From NCBI GenBank assembly GCA_027355725.1, contig DAIEHI010000084.1, forward strand, positions 1 through 64,000: a DNA stretch of 64,000 nucleotides, read 5' to 3'. Positions within the stretch are counted from its first letter, which is position 1. Each line of letters opens with the position of its first letter. Below the pieces are notes generated by a model, which made no database searches, was not told the origin of the DNA, and saw nothing but the letters and a program-made list of their open reading frames with translations. This document shows positions 54,690 through 63,194 of the stretch, one piece after another. This stretch comes from Acidimicrobiaceae bacterium. GTDB lineage: Bacteria > Actinomycetota > Acidimicrobiia > Acidimicrobiales > RAAP-2. Made by a program: the position numbers and the translations under genes.

Positions 54690-56644
54690 CTGGCGTGACG
54701 CCCTTTGGTCTTTCGTCGGTAAGTGCGAATCCACCAGTAGGCGAGCACGAGGAGTGAGGCAAGGGTGAGTAGGTATCCAACAAGGGAATTCCCGGCGATG
54801 CGCACCTGGATCGCGCTTCGAGCGAGGACTAATTGTCCATTGGGCGAGGTGACCTCCACCTGAAGCGTGAGATCACTGCCTAGATGGTTCGATGTGGGGA
54901 CGCGAATCGAGGTGGTGGCCGAGTCAAGGGTCACGGTGACGCTGGAGCCCTTGGGAAAGCTCAGACGGTCGGTGATCAGATGCACGACTGCGGTCACGGG
55001 GTAACTCGCGTGACTCAGGACCGTTACGGGCAGCGCCGTTCCGGGGCCGGTCAAGGTAATGGGGCTCTCGTCGATCGAGAAGTTCTTGAGCTGCTGGGAG
55101 AGTGCGTCGCTCGCGATGTTGAGGAGACTCTGTCGCTGAGCGACGTTGCCGTTGATCTGGGCGCTGGCGATGTCGACATCGAGGCTGTCGATCACCGGGG
55201 CGGTCTTGGCGGCGCCCCTAAAGGAATTGACCTGGTTGATCAGGGTCGTCAGGGTGTTGACGTTTCGCTGCGACCAGTTCCAGACCGCCGTGGCTGCGAG
55301 CGCCCTCGTAGCGGGAGCGCCGTTGGTGGCGATGAGAGACGAGTCGAAGGAAGGCGAGAGGTTCGAAGCCGCGACGAACGGGTCGTGTGAGAGTCCACCA
55401 GCGAGCGCGTTCAGGTACGCAACCGAAGTCTTGGCTACGGGCACCTGCATCACGACCGTGCGGGTCGCGGCTGCGTTGGGTGCTTCGAAGTGCAAGAACG
55501 CCAACGTCCCGAGGGTCAACACCGCCCGTCGACCGGGTCCGATTGAGGTGTTGGTCGCGAGTTGTTCGAGGGGCGAATCAGTCGCGAGTGCAGTGATGCT
55601 CGGTGTGCCGGGGATCTTGAAGGGTGCCCCCCAGGTGAGCGTGGAGGTGGGTGAGGGGTTGAGTGCTGTGTCGGGCAGGACGATCTCACTCACGTGCGCA
55701 GTGGTGAGAGCTTGGATGCCGCGCAGCGTGGGGCTGCCCGAAAGCACGACCGCTCCATCGGCGTAGTGCCCAGTCACCTTCTGGAGCAGTTGGGTGCTGA
55801 GCGAGATTTGCTGGCTGACCTGGGACGGGAAGCCGTGACGTATCAGGCCCGCGAAATCGATGTTCGAAGGCGGCGCAGCCGCCGCACGGTGCAAGGGGCT
55901 CGTGAGTGCCTTGTCGAGTGCGCCACGCCACGCCACGCCCGAGGGTGTCGTCAATTGCTCGGCGGCGGCCAAGGTGCGGTAGTCCGCCGTCAGGGTCAGT
56001 GGAAATGAGGTGAGGTGGGCAATCGCATCAAGGACGTGCAGCGACGTCTGGTTCGATCCGAGCGACGATGGATCGAGCGCTTCGATGAGGTCGAAGCGAA
56101 GTGGATTGACAGGAGTGGACGCTTCAATCGCGAGCAGCGACCATTCCGTGGTCGTGATACCAGACTTGGTAACCGAGTAGCTCAGTGGATAGACGCCGTC
56201 ACATTGACCAGTCGCACAGAGAAGATGCAAGCGAGCGGGTTGGCTGAGACATGGTGAACTCTCGTTTCGTACTGAAGTTGTGTACACGGTGATCGTGAAC
56301 TGCGATGTGCCATGGCTCACGCACTTCAATGTGAAGTTGCCCGTTGTAGCGAGACTGGCCCCCGTCACACCAGCACCGTCGTAGATGGCGGTGAGCTCGG
56401 AGCGCTCGATGATGCGCGGATAGAGCGAGACCTGCGCCACCGCCGTGCCGGGTTGCTTGCCCACGTCAAGGGTGACGCCAAAGCGGGCGGAACCTTTGCT
56501 CGAGAGTTGCGCGACGTTGCTTTGATGGACCAATTTGAATGAGACCGTCGTTCCAGCGTGCGCGGCCGAAGGCCACGTCACCGTTGCGAGGCTGAGGAGT
56601 ACGACGCTGAGCGCCCGCCACCAGGTCGTAAATCGGTGGAACAT
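54686..56644 (-). CDS. DUF6049 family secreted/membrane protein
   Basis: A 652-residue protein: signal peptide (ALSVVLLSLATVTWPSAAHA), a long extracellular region and a single C-terminal membrane helix (LVGYLLTLASLLVLAYWWI) with a basic tail. Family members sit directly upstream of murJ in actinobacteria (Rv3909-like). Function is unknown; a link to lipid II export or wall assembly is inferred from conserved synteny. It contains no catalytic motif I recognise. ATG 56644 is the start that leaves a normal signal peptide. Confidence 0.87.
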   Translation of the reverse strand: MFHRFTTWWRALSVVLLSLATVTWPSAAHAGTTVSFKLVHQSNVAQLSSKGSARFGVTLDVGKQPGTAVAQVSLYPRIIERSELTAIYDGAGVTGASLATTGNFTLKCVSHGTSQFTITVYTTSVRNESSPCLSQPARLHLLCATGQCDGVYPLSYSVTKSGITTTEWSLLAIEASTPVNPLRFDLIEALDPSSLGSNQTSLHVLDAIAHLTSFPLTLTADYRTLAAAEQLTTPSGVAWRGALDKALTSPLHRAAAAPPSNIDFAGLIRHGFPSQVSQQISLSTQLLQKVTGHYADGAVVLSGSPTLRGIQALTTAHVSEIVLPDTALNPSPTSTLTWGAPFKIPGTPSITALATDSPLEQLATNTSIGPGRRAVLTLGTLAFLHFEAPNAAATRTVVMQVPVAKTSVAYLNALAGGLSHDPFVAASNLSPSFDSSLIATNGAPATRALAATAVWNWSQRNVNTLTTLINQVNSFRGAAKTAPVIDSLDVDIASAQINGNVAQRQSLLNIASDALSQQLKNFSIDESPITLTGPGTALPVTVLSHASYPVTAVVHLITDRLSFPKGSSVTVTLDSATTSIRVPTSNHLGSDLTLQVEVTSPNGQLVLARSAIQVRIAGNSLVGYLLTLASLLVLAYWWIRTYRRKTKGRHAR

Positions 56645-56703
56645 GCTGTTACAGGCTACCTTCGGTTTCGTCATTGGCTCGGCGCCCACTACCCTCGTTC
56701 GCA

Positions 56704-58128
56704 ATGACTTCATTTGAACAGGTCCACGAACGACTCGATGACATTGCTCGTCTGGCGAGCCCCCTCGCCCACGCATTCGCCGCTCAAGGGTTCTCTCTTT
56801 ACGCCGTCGGAGGTTCTGTGCGAGACGCCGTACTGGGTCAAGAGCGTGGCGATGACTACGAAATCGACTTCACGACCAATGCCCGTCCGGATGACATCGC
56901 TCGCCTGATGAGCCCGCTGTGCCTCTCGCTGTGGGAACAGGGTCGCGCCTTTGGCACGATCGGGGGGATATTACGTGAGAATGGCGTCAAAGTTGAGATC
57001 ACGACATTTCGATCAGAGGCCTACGTCGACCATTCACGTAAGCCCGCCGTGCAATGGGGTGATTCCCTCGAGGCCGACCTGAGCCGACGAGACTTCACGA
57101 TTAACGCCCTCGCCCTTGACGTCGTGGCGCTCAATGAACACACCCCCGATGTGCAAACCCTTTTTGACTTCCACAATGGCTTTCGCGATCTCGATGAGGG
57201 TGTCCTTCGCACGCCGATCGATCCCGAGGTGCTGTTCAGTGACGATCCACTGCGGATGTTGCGAGCCGCGCGATTCGCTGCACGATTCCACCTGAGGATC
57301 GACCCCGCAATCGAATCGGCGACCAAGAAGGTTGCGGGCGCGCTGGTCAAGGTCTCCGCCGAGCGAATACGCGGTGAGCTGGATCTGTTGATGATGACCT
57401 CGCAGCCGTCGATCGGGCTCGACTTCATCGTTCGAACCGGGCTGGCCGATCACTTCTTTCCAGAGCTGCCCAAACTCCAACTCGAGCAGGACCCGATCCA
57501 TCATCACAAGGACGTCCTCAAGCACACCTGGGCGGTGGTGGACAAGACATCTTCGAACCTGGTGTTGCGACTGGCCGCATTGTTTCACGACATTGGTAAG
57601 CCCCAGACCCGCGCAATCAGCGACGAAGGTGTGACGTTTCGATTCCACGAGATCGTGGGCGCCAAGTTGACGAGAAAGCGCATGACTGCTCTCAAGTACT
57701 CCCAAGACATGATCGACCAGGTGTCAACCCTGGTGGAGCTGCACTTGCGTTTTCACACCTACAAGATGGGATGGAGTGACAAGGCGGTGCGCCGCTACGT
57801 TCGTGACGCGGGTCCGCTGCTCGAAGAGTTGAACGAACTCACGCGCTGCGACGCCACCACGCGCAACGTGCGAAAGGCCGCCGTGCTCGCCCAACGCATG
57901 GACGAACTCGAAGTGCGCATCGACGAACTGCGTGAACAGGAGGATCTCAGTCGACTGCGACCCGCACTCGATGGCGTGGCGGTGATGGAGATTCTCGGTA
58001 TCGGTCCCAGTCGGGCGATTGGACAGGCACTCGACTTCTTAATGGAGATTCGACTCGACGAGGGTGAGATCACGCCTACCGAGGCGGCGGTTCGCCTTCG
58101 AGAGTGGTGGCAAGAGCGAGAACAATAG
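56704..58128 (+). CDS. pcnA: CCA tRNA nucleotidyltransferase (PcnA/Cca type)
   Basis: A 474-residue class II nucleotidyltransferase. The head domain has YAVGGSVRDAVLG and the metal Asp pair in YEIDFTTNARPDD. RRDFTINALALD and DPLRMLRAARFAARF follow. An HD phosphohydrolase-like domain (LRLAALFHDIGKPQTR) is present in the C-terminal half. It adds or repairs the tRNA 3' CCA. ATG 56704 is chosen; the DUF6049 gene diverges 59 bp upstream. Confidence 0.94.
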   Translation: MTSFEQVHERLDDIARLASPLAHAFAAQGFSLYAVGGSVRDAVLGQERGDDYEIDFTTNARPDDIARLMSPLCLSLWEQGRAFGTIGGILRENGVKVEITTFRSEAYVDHSRKPAVQWGDSLEADLSRRDFTINALALDVVALNEHTPDVQTLFDFHNGFRDLDEGVLRTPIDPEVLFSDDPLRMLRAARFAARFHLRIDPAIESATKKVAGALVKVSAERIRGELDLLMMTSQPSIGLDFIVRTGLADHFFPELPKLQLEQDPIHHHKDVLKHTWAVVDKTSSNLVLRLAALFHDIGKPQTRAISDEGVTFRFHEIVGAKLTRKRMTALKYSQDMIDQVSTLVELHLRFHTYKMGWSDKAVRRYVRDAGPLLEELNELTRCDATTRNVRKAAVLAQRMDELEVRIDELREQEDLSRLRPALDGVAVMEILGIGPSRAIGQALDFLMEIRLDEGEITPTEAAVRLREWWQEREQ

Positions 58129-58129
58129 A

Positions 58130-58157
58130 AAAACCCCCGCCCGTAGGCGGGGGTTTT
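58130..58157. terminator. Strong bidirectional intrinsic terminator
   Basis: Arms AAAACCCCCGCC (58130-58141) and GGCGGGGGTTTT (58146-58157) form a perfect 12-bp stem with a CGTA loop. The A-run and T-run give poly-U on both strands. It lies exactly between the convergent pcnA and ino1 genes. Confidence 0.95.
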
Positions 58158-58172
58158 CTCTTGAAGTACCGA

Positions 58173-59267
58173 TTAAGGCCAGACGAGGTTCTCTGCGCCC
58201 TGGTTGGCGAATTCCTCGACCATGTTGTGCGCGATGTCGTCATGGAACTGAACCGGGGGAGACTTCATGAAGTAGGCCGAAGGGCCAATGATCGGTCCAC
58301 CGATGCCCCGGTCGAGCGCGACTTTGGCGCAACGTACCGCATCGATGATGACGCCGGCTGAGTTTGGCGAGTCCCACACTTCGAGCTTGAGCTCGACGTT
58401 GAGCGGAACGTCTCCGAAGTTGCGACCCTCCATGCGGATGTAGGCCCACTTGCGGTCGTGCAGCCACGGCACGTGGTCGCTTGGTCCGATGTGTACATCG
58501 TCGGCCCCGATGTTGCTGATCTCCAACTGCGAGGTCACCGCCTGGGTCTTTGAGATCTTCTTTGACTCAAGACGCTCTCGATCGAGCATGTTCTTGAAGT
58601 CCATGTTGCCACCAACATTGAGTTGGTAGGTGTGGTCAAGGGTGAGACCGCGGTCTTCGAACAAACGAGCCAGTACGCGGTGCACGATGGTCGCGCCGAC
58701 TTGACTCTTGATGTCGTCGCCAATGATCGGGACCTTCGCGTCGCTGAACTTGCGTGCCCATTCGGGGTCAGACGCGATGAAGACTGGGATCGCGTTCACG
58801 AACGCGACGCCCGCGTCAATGGCCGCTTGAGCGTAGAAGCGCTGAGCTTGCTCTGAACCGACGGGTAAGTAGGACACGAGCACCTCGGCTCGTGAGTCAC
58901 GAAGCGCCTGGACGACATCGACGGGTTCCGCCGGTGATTCTTCAATCGAGGCGCGGTAGTACTTGTTCAATCCGTCCATGGTTGGACCACGAAGCACGGT
59001 GACTCCGAGCGAGGGGACGTCGGCGAACTTGATCGTATTGTTCTGGCCGCCGTCGATGGCCTTACCCAGGTCGTTGCCGACTTTGGAGGCGTCGACATCA
59101 AAGGCGGCGACGAACTCGAGATCGCTTACGTGAAACCCCCCGAGTACGACATGCATGAGACCGGGGACGTCGTCGCCCGCCTTCGCGTCGCGATAATACG
59201 TGACGCCTTGAATGAGTGAGCTGGCGCAGTTTCCGACGCCGGCGATGGCCACACGAATCTTCTCCAT
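58173..59267 (-). CDS. ino1: Inositol-1-phosphate synthase (myo-inositol-3-phosphate synthase)
   Basis: A 364-residue actinobacterial/archaeal-type Ino1. It starts [18 protein letters not shown] (NAD-binding), then [40 protein letters not shown] and [12 protein letters not shown] with catalytic Lys/Asp region. It turns glucose-6-phosphate into inositol phosphate, needed for mycothiol and phosphatidylinositol. The ATG has AGGAG 4-6 nt upstream. It lies 12 bp downstream of padR in one operon. Confidence 0.95.
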   Translation of the reverse strand: MEKIRVAIAGVGNCASSLIQGVTYYRDAKAGDDVPGLMHVVLGGFHVSDLEFVAAFDVDASKVGNDLGKAIDGGQNNTIKFADVPSLGVTVLRGPTMDGLNKYYRASIEESPAEPVDVVQALRDSRAEVLVSYLPVGSEQAQRFYAQAAIDAGVAFVNAIPVFIASDPEWARKFSDAKVPIIGDDIKSQVGATIVHRVLARLFEDRGLTLDHTYQLNVGGNMDFKNMLDRERLESKKISKTQAVTSQLEISNIGADDVHIGPSDHVPWLHDRKWAYIRMEGRNFGDVPLNVELKLEVWDSPNSAGVIIDAVRCAKVALDRGIGGPIIGPSAYFMKSPPVQFHDDIAHNMVEEFANQGAENLVWP

Positions 59268-59279
59268 GGCTCTCCTTTC

Positions 59280-59903
59280 TTACTTCGCTTCTCGTGCGAA
59301 GGATTGCTGATTACTACGTTCGGTGGTCAACAAACTGTCAATCCACGCGAGGTCCAACTCGACACCTTTGGCGGCGTGATCCATCACGCTGCGTGCGTAG
59401 GGGTCGAGTTGTTCGTTATCGGCACCCGCACGTACTTCGGCGAGTCGCCCAACGAGGTCGGTCCTGCGTCGCTCGAGTAGACCGACGCGAAGACTGGGCG
59501 TGAGGTACTTGGCGAGCGCCATGCGCAGGGAGAAGTTCTTGCTGTCATCAAGAGTGGCGGGGTCCGCGAGCAAGCGCACGAATTCGAGTCGGCCGCGTTC
59601 GGTGATTCGATAGACCTTTCGTCCTCGGCGACCAATACCGGGGGTTGCTCGAAGTGAGCGAAGCGACGCCCGTTCGCCCGAGAGAGAACCAGTCGAGAGC
59701 GAACTGGTGCGCGGTTCACTGGTGGTGACCGCTTCAACGAAGCCGAAACGCTCTAGGCGCGCGAGGGCGGGGTAGATGGAACCGAACGAGACATTGGCCC
59801 ACACGCCCAAACGGTCGCGCAATTGCGAACGGACCTCGTAGCCGTGGTGATCACGGTCCATCAAGAGGCCAAGGATGGCGATATCCAACACGCGAACCAT
59901 CAT
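59280..59903 (-). CDS. PadR family regulator upstream of ino1
   Basis: A 207-residue PadR (long form). The N-terminal winged helix is VRVLDIAILGLLMDRDHHGYEVRSQL, SFGSIYPALARLERFGFVEA and VYRITERGRLEFVRLL; a C-terminal dimer helix region follows. An unusual Ser/Thr/Arg-rich insert (about 58-90) sits in the wing between them. The same regulator-ino1 pair exists in mycobacteria. A palindrome 6 bp upstream of the start is the likely operator. ATG 59903 and ATG 59900 are adjacent options. Confidence 0.9.
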   Translation of the reverse strand: MMVRVLDIAILGLLMDRDHHGYEVRSQLRDRLGVWANVSFGSIYPALARLERFGFVEAVTTSEPRTSSLSTGSLSGERASLRSLRATPGIGRRGRKVYRITERGRLEFVRLLADPATLDDSKNFSLRMALAKYLTPSLRVGLLERRRTDLVGRLAEVRAGADNEQLDPYARSVMDHAAKGVELDLAWIDSLLTTERSNQQSFAREAK

Positions 59904-59908
59904 ATCAC

Positions 59909-59922
59909 TTCGATATATCGAA
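59909..59922. promoter_or_regulatory. Predicted PadR operator upstream of padR-ino1
   Basis: TTCGATATATCGAA, a 14-bp perfect palindrome just upstream of padR and 56 bp from the divergent DUF5318 start. It could control both padR-ino1 and DUF5318-panB. Confidence 0.55.
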
Positions 59923-59977
59923 CTTGACGTTGTGACGGTCTGCGCGTATTTGGAGGCGGGCGGTAGTCTCACCCCTA

Positions 59978-60406
59978 ATGGATAAGACGTTTCGCACCAG
60001 CACCGCCGACGGAGCCGTTGTCGAATTTGGCCTGGTTCGCCACGCGTTGTTGGCAAAGTTGGCGGCGGGAACCCTACGACACTCAGACATCTGTGATGCG
60101 CATCCCGAGCTCATGCGCGCGGCGAAGAACATTGGTCGCTCGACCGGCGAGACCTGTCCGGTCTGTGGCGACGCGGAACTCGTTGAGGTGACGTATGTCT
60201 TTGGCGCACGTCTGCCGGCTGGTGGGACGTGTCCGACCTCTCGCCAAGAACTTTCGAAGCTCGAGCGCCGAGAAGAGCCGGTGCAGTGCTACGCGGTAGA
60301 GGTGTGTGTGGCGTGTGCCTTTCATCACCTGGTGCGCAAGTGGTCAGCCGGTGGCCGCCAGGCCCGACGTACCCCCGTTCGCCAACAGCGAAAGGTTGGC
60401 GAATGA
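59978..60406 (+). CDS. DUF5318 family zinc-ribbon protein
   Basis: A 142-residue protein with two Cys pairs, CPVCGDAELVEV and CYAVEVCVACAFHH, that look like a zinc ribbon, and a basic C-terminal tail. Family members are found in actinobacteria near ino1/padR and ponA. Role unknown. It overlaps panB by 4 nt (ATGA), so the two are co-translated. Confidence 0.85.
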   Translation: MDKTFRTSTADGAVVEFGLVRHALLAKLAAGTLRHSDICDAHPELMRAAKNIGRSTGETCPVCGDAELVEVTYVFGARLPAGGTCPTSRQELSKLERREEPVQCYAVEVCVACAFHHLVRKWSAGGRQARRTPVRQQRKVGE

Positions 60407-61224
60407 CCCTGAGCGCCCCCCAGATCCGGGGTCGTAAGCGACGAAATGGCGCGGATGCACTCGTCATGGTCACGGCATACGACGAGCCCGGTGCGCGCTA
60501 CGCCGATGCGGCAGGGGTTGACATCTTGCTGGTTGGTGACTCAATGGCGAACGTCGTGATGGGCCAACCCGACACGCTGCACCTGAGCGTCGAGGAAATG
60601 TGTCATCACGTTCGCGCGGTCGCCGCCGCGACTCCACGGGCACACATCGTTGCCGATATGCCGTGGTTGAGTTATCACGTTGATGTCGCAGACAGTGTGC
60701 GAAACGCCGCATCGCTCGTACGAGCGGGCGCGCGCAGCGTGAAACTCGAGGGCGGACGCGTGCGTCGAGAAGTGGTGCGAGCGATTCTGGACGCGGAGAT
60801 CCCCGTCATGGGACATCTCGGACTGACTCCTCAGAGCGTGCTGAGTTTTGGTGGTTTCAAAGTCCAGGCGAAGACGCGCGCCGCCGCGGAGTGGTTGGTG
60901 AAGGACGCCACGGTCCTCCAAGATGAAGGTGTCTACGCAATCGTGATCGAAGGAGTCCCCAGTGTTGTCGGGACAAAAGTTACCGAGGCGCTGGAGATTC
61001 CCACCATCGGCATCGGTGCTGGCCCCGACACTGACGGCCAAGTGCTCGTCTTTCACGATTTGCTCGGGATGACGAAACGAAATCCAGCGAAGTTCGTTCG
61101 CCAATACGCAGACTTAGGTTCCCTGATCACGAACGCTATTGGTGAGTACGCCCGCGACGTGCGCGACGGGTCGTTCCCTGGCCCCGACGAGGCGTACGAC
61201 AACCCAGAAGGTCTCTTCGACTAG
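60403..61224 (+). CDS. panB: 3-methyl-2-oxobutanoate hydroxymethyltransferase
   Basis: A 273-residue TIM-barrel enzyme, first step of pantothenate synthesis, transferring a one-carbon unit to ketoisovalerate. Signatures are MVTAYDEPGARYADAAGVD, LVGDSMANVVMG, VKLEGGRV, MGHLGLTPQSV and IGIGAGPDTDGQVLVFHDLLG. The ATG at 60403 overlaps the DUF5318 stop. panC and panD are not in this window. Confidence 0.96.
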   Translation: MTLSAPQIRGRKRRNGADALVMVTAYDEPGARYADAAGVDILLVGDSMANVVMGQPDTLHLSVEEMCHHVRAVAAATPRAHIVADMPWLSYHVDVADSVRNAASLVRAGARSVKLEGGRVRREVVRAILDAEIPVMGHLGLTPQSVLSFGGFKVQAKTRAAAEWLVKDATVLQDEGVYAIVIEGVPSVVGTKVTEALEIPTIGIGAGPDTDGQVLVFHDLLGMTKRNPAKFVRQYADLGSLITNAIGEYARDVRDGSFPGPDEAYDNPEGLFD

Positions 61225-61257
61225 CCGAAATTGGCGCTGTGCACTAGAGTTGTCTTT

Positions 61258-61321
61258 CCCACAAGCGTGGGAAGCAGCAAATGAACCCTGCTCTGTTTTC
61301 CGCAGAGCCCGGCCTAGCCGG
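61258..61321 (+). promoter_or_regulatory. Structured leader of the rpsF operon (candidate S6:S18 site)
   Basis: Three consecutive hairpins: CCCAC/GTGGG (61258-61271), GCTCTG/CAGAGC around a TTTTCCG loop (61290-61308) and CCGGC-CTA-GCCGG (61309-61321). Autoregulatory S6:S18 leaders carry a conserved CCG in a bulge or loop; a CCG is present in the second hairpin. It is 23 nt upstream of the rpsF start. Confidence 0.4.
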
Positions 61322-61343
61322 ACCAGAGGGAAAGGAAACGGCC

Positions 61344-61664
61344 ATGAGGCCCTATGAAACCATGATTGTGTTCGACACCGCTGTCGACGCACAGGCCATC
61401 CAAATCGCTCTCGACCGAGCATTGGAGACCATTAGAACAAATGAAGGAAACCCTGGTGCTATCGACCGTTGGGGGAAGCGTCCCTTGGCGTACGAGATCA
61501 ACAAGCGCAAAGAGGGTTACTACGTTCTGGTGGAGTTCAGTGGCGAATCGACGACGGTTGTTGAACTCGATCGAATTCTGACTCTCTCTGACGAAGTCCT
61601 TCGCTTCAAGATTCTTCGACGCAACGAACGAGCGAACGCCAGCCGTGTTACGGCTCAGGCGTAA
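61344..61664 (+). CDS. rpsF: Ribosomal protein bS6
   Basis: A 106-residue protein: RPYETMIVFDTAVDAQAI at the start, then GKRPLAYEINKRKEGYYVLVEF and LSDEVLRFKILRRNER, the full S6 pattern. The longer frame start (61281) lacks S6 similarity and lies in the leader. First gene of rpsF-ssb-rpsR-rplI. Confidence 0.96.
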   Translation: MRPYETMIVFDTAVDAQAIQIALDRALETIRTNEGNPGAIDRWGKRPLAYEINKRKEGYYVLVEFSGESTTVVELDRILTLSDEVLRFKILRRNERANASRVTAQA

Positions 61665-61696
61665 GTTCGGGCGCTTAGCGAATCTAAGGAGAAGAA

Positions 61697-62152
61697 ATGG
61701 CAGATAACACCATTACCGTTGTCGGGAACGTCACCCGTGACCCCGAGCTCAAGTTCTTGAACAGCGGACAAGCGGCGCTGCGACTCTCAGTTGCGGTGAA
61801 CCGTCGCTGGCAGAATCGCCAGACCCAGGAATGGGAAGAGCGCGTCTCATACTTCGAGGTCGTTGGCTACGGTGCAATGGCTGAGAACGTCGCCAACTCC
61901 GTCCAAAAGGGCGCGCGCGTCATCGTGAGCGGGCGCCTGGAGCAGCGAAGCTGGGAGACCGAGAACGGTGACAAGCGTTCAATCGTTGAGATCAACGCCG
62001 ATGAGATCGCCCCTTCGCTTCGCTACGCCACCGCCGTTGTCACCAAGACGCCTCGCGCTGAAGGTGGCAATTTTCAATCCAATGACCGACCAGCCGCTGC
62101 ACCGCGCTCGAACGAGCCGAGCAGCTACGCCTTTGATGAGGAGCCTTTCTAA
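61697..62152 (+). CDS. ssb: Single-stranded DNA-binding protein
   Basis: A 151-residue SSB with OB fold: [56 protein letters not shown]. The flexible tail is short and ends in the acidic tip YAFDEEPF, which binds partner proteins. AAGGAG (61687-61692) precedes ATG with 4 nt. It overlaps rpsR by one base (TAATG). Confidence 0.97.
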   Translation: MADNTITVVGNVTRDPELKFLNSGQAALRLSVAVNRRWQNRQTQEWEERVSYFEVVGYGAMAENVANSVQKGARVIVSGRLEQRSWETENGDKRSIVEINADEIAPSLRYATAVVTKTPRAEGGNFQSNDRPAAAPRSNEPSSYAFDEEPF

Positions 62153-62592
62153 TGCCACGTATTAATAACCCCAAGCCACCAAAGCGCGCGCCGAAGATTG
62201 ACACCCGCCGCGGCGCGAAGAAGAAGCCCTGTTCGTTCTGTCAGCACGGTGTTGGCACCGTTGACTATAAGGACCTCGCGCAGCTTCGCAAGTACATCTC
62301 GGACCGCGGCAAGATTCGCGGACGCAAAGTGTCTGGCAACTGCCAGCAACACCAGCGCGACGTCACCGACGCAATCAAGACCGCACGTGAACTGGCGCTA
62401 CTGCCTTACACGCAGCGCACCGTGACCGAGCGTCGCGGTGGACGCGGGAACCGTGATGACCGCGGCCCGCGCGGCCCGCGACCCGAGCGTGAGAACGCCG
62501 AGGCCGACGTCGAGACCAACGTGTTGCTCGAAGACGCCGGTGAGGCGGCAGAAGTGTTTGAGACCGAGCTTGCCGAGGAGGTCAGCGAATGA
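62152..62592 (+). CDS. rpsR: Ribosomal protein bS18 with long C-terminal extension
   Basis: 146 residues, against about 80-90 for typical S18. The core (1-95) has Zn ligands CSFC (27-30) and CQQH (64-67), a C+ type S18, with [17 protein letters not shown] and LALLPYT. Beyond residue 95 there is an Arg/Gly-rich stretch ([17 protein letters not shown]) and then a strongly acidic tail to the end. The last 4 bp overlap rplI. The extension is not repeated elsewhere in the window. Confidence 0.93.
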   Translation: MPRINNPKPPKRAPKIDTRRGAKKKPCSFCQHGVGTVDYKDLAQLRKYISDRGKIRGRKVSGNCQQHQRDVTDAIKTARELALLPYTQRTVTERRGGRGNRDDRGPRGPRPERENAEADVETNVLLEDAGEAAEVFETELAEEVSE

Positions 62593-63035
62593 AAGTCCTG
62601 CTACGTAGCGACGTCGTTGGTGTAGGTCGCCGCGGCGACATCGTCGATGTGAAGTCGGGGTACGCCCGAAACTTCCTGTTACCGACCGGCGCAGCCCTGA
62701 AGGCCAACGAGACCATGGAGATCCAAGCGGCCTCTATGCGCAAGGCCCGTGACATCCGCGACGCTCAGAGTCGAGGCGCCGCCGAGACCCAGCGTTCGAT
62801 CATCGAGCAGGCGAGCATCACGGTGGCGGCTCGCGCAAGCGCCAATGGACGATTGTTCGGATCGGTCACAGAAGCCGACATCGTCAACGCGATTCGCACC
62901 GCGACCAATATCTCGCTGGACCGTCACATGATTCAGATGGCTGAGCACTTGAAGGAAGTCGGTGCAGCCACGGTCAATGTGGTGCTCTTCGACGGTGTTG
63001 TTGCCACTGTCAACGTGGACTTCGTAGCCAAGTAA
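62589..63035 (+). CDS. rplI: Ribosomal protein bL9
   Basis: A 148-residue L9: N-terminal domain [36 protein letters not shown] (Gly-rich signature), a long connecting helix, and a C-terminal domain ending [19 protein letters not shown]. Last gene of the rpsF operon, translationally coupled to rpsR by a 4-nt overlap. Confidence 0.96.
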   Translation: MKVLLRSDVVGVGRRGDIVDVKSGYARNFLLPTGAALKANETMEIQAASMRKARDIRDAQSRGAAETQRSIIEQASITVAARASANGRLFGSVTEADIVNAIRTATNISLDRHMIQMAEHLKEVGAATVNVVLFDGVVATVNVDFVAK

Positions 63036-63059
63036 CAACAACCTAACGCTGTGTTGTAG

Positions 63060-63084
63060 CTGCCGGGGCCTCGCGCCCCGGCAG
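63060..63084 (+). terminator. Intrinsic terminator after rplI
   Basis: CTGCCGGGGC-CTCGC-GCCCCGGCAG, a perfect 10-bp GC-rich stem with 5-nt loop, followed by TTCTCAT (weak T-tract). It ends the rpsF-rplI operon and separates it from dnaB. Confidence 0.8.
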
Positions 63085-63134
63085 TTCTCATGTCACAGCC
63101 CCGTGCAAGATTCGTAGCGAAGTTAGGCACAGGA

Positions 63135-63179
63135 TTATCCCCATGTTGTTGTTCTTGCGACACACAGCAGTTATCGACA
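63135..63179 (+). promoter_or_regulatory. Two near-consensus DnaA boxes upstream of dnaB
   Basis: TTATCCCCA (63135-63143) and TTATCGACA (63171-63179), each 8 of 9 to TTATCCACA, same orientation, 36 bp apart, in the 110-bp dnaB upstream region. They may mark DnaA control of helicase expression. Confidence 0.45.
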
Positions 63180-63194
63180 ACCGTTGAGGTTCTT

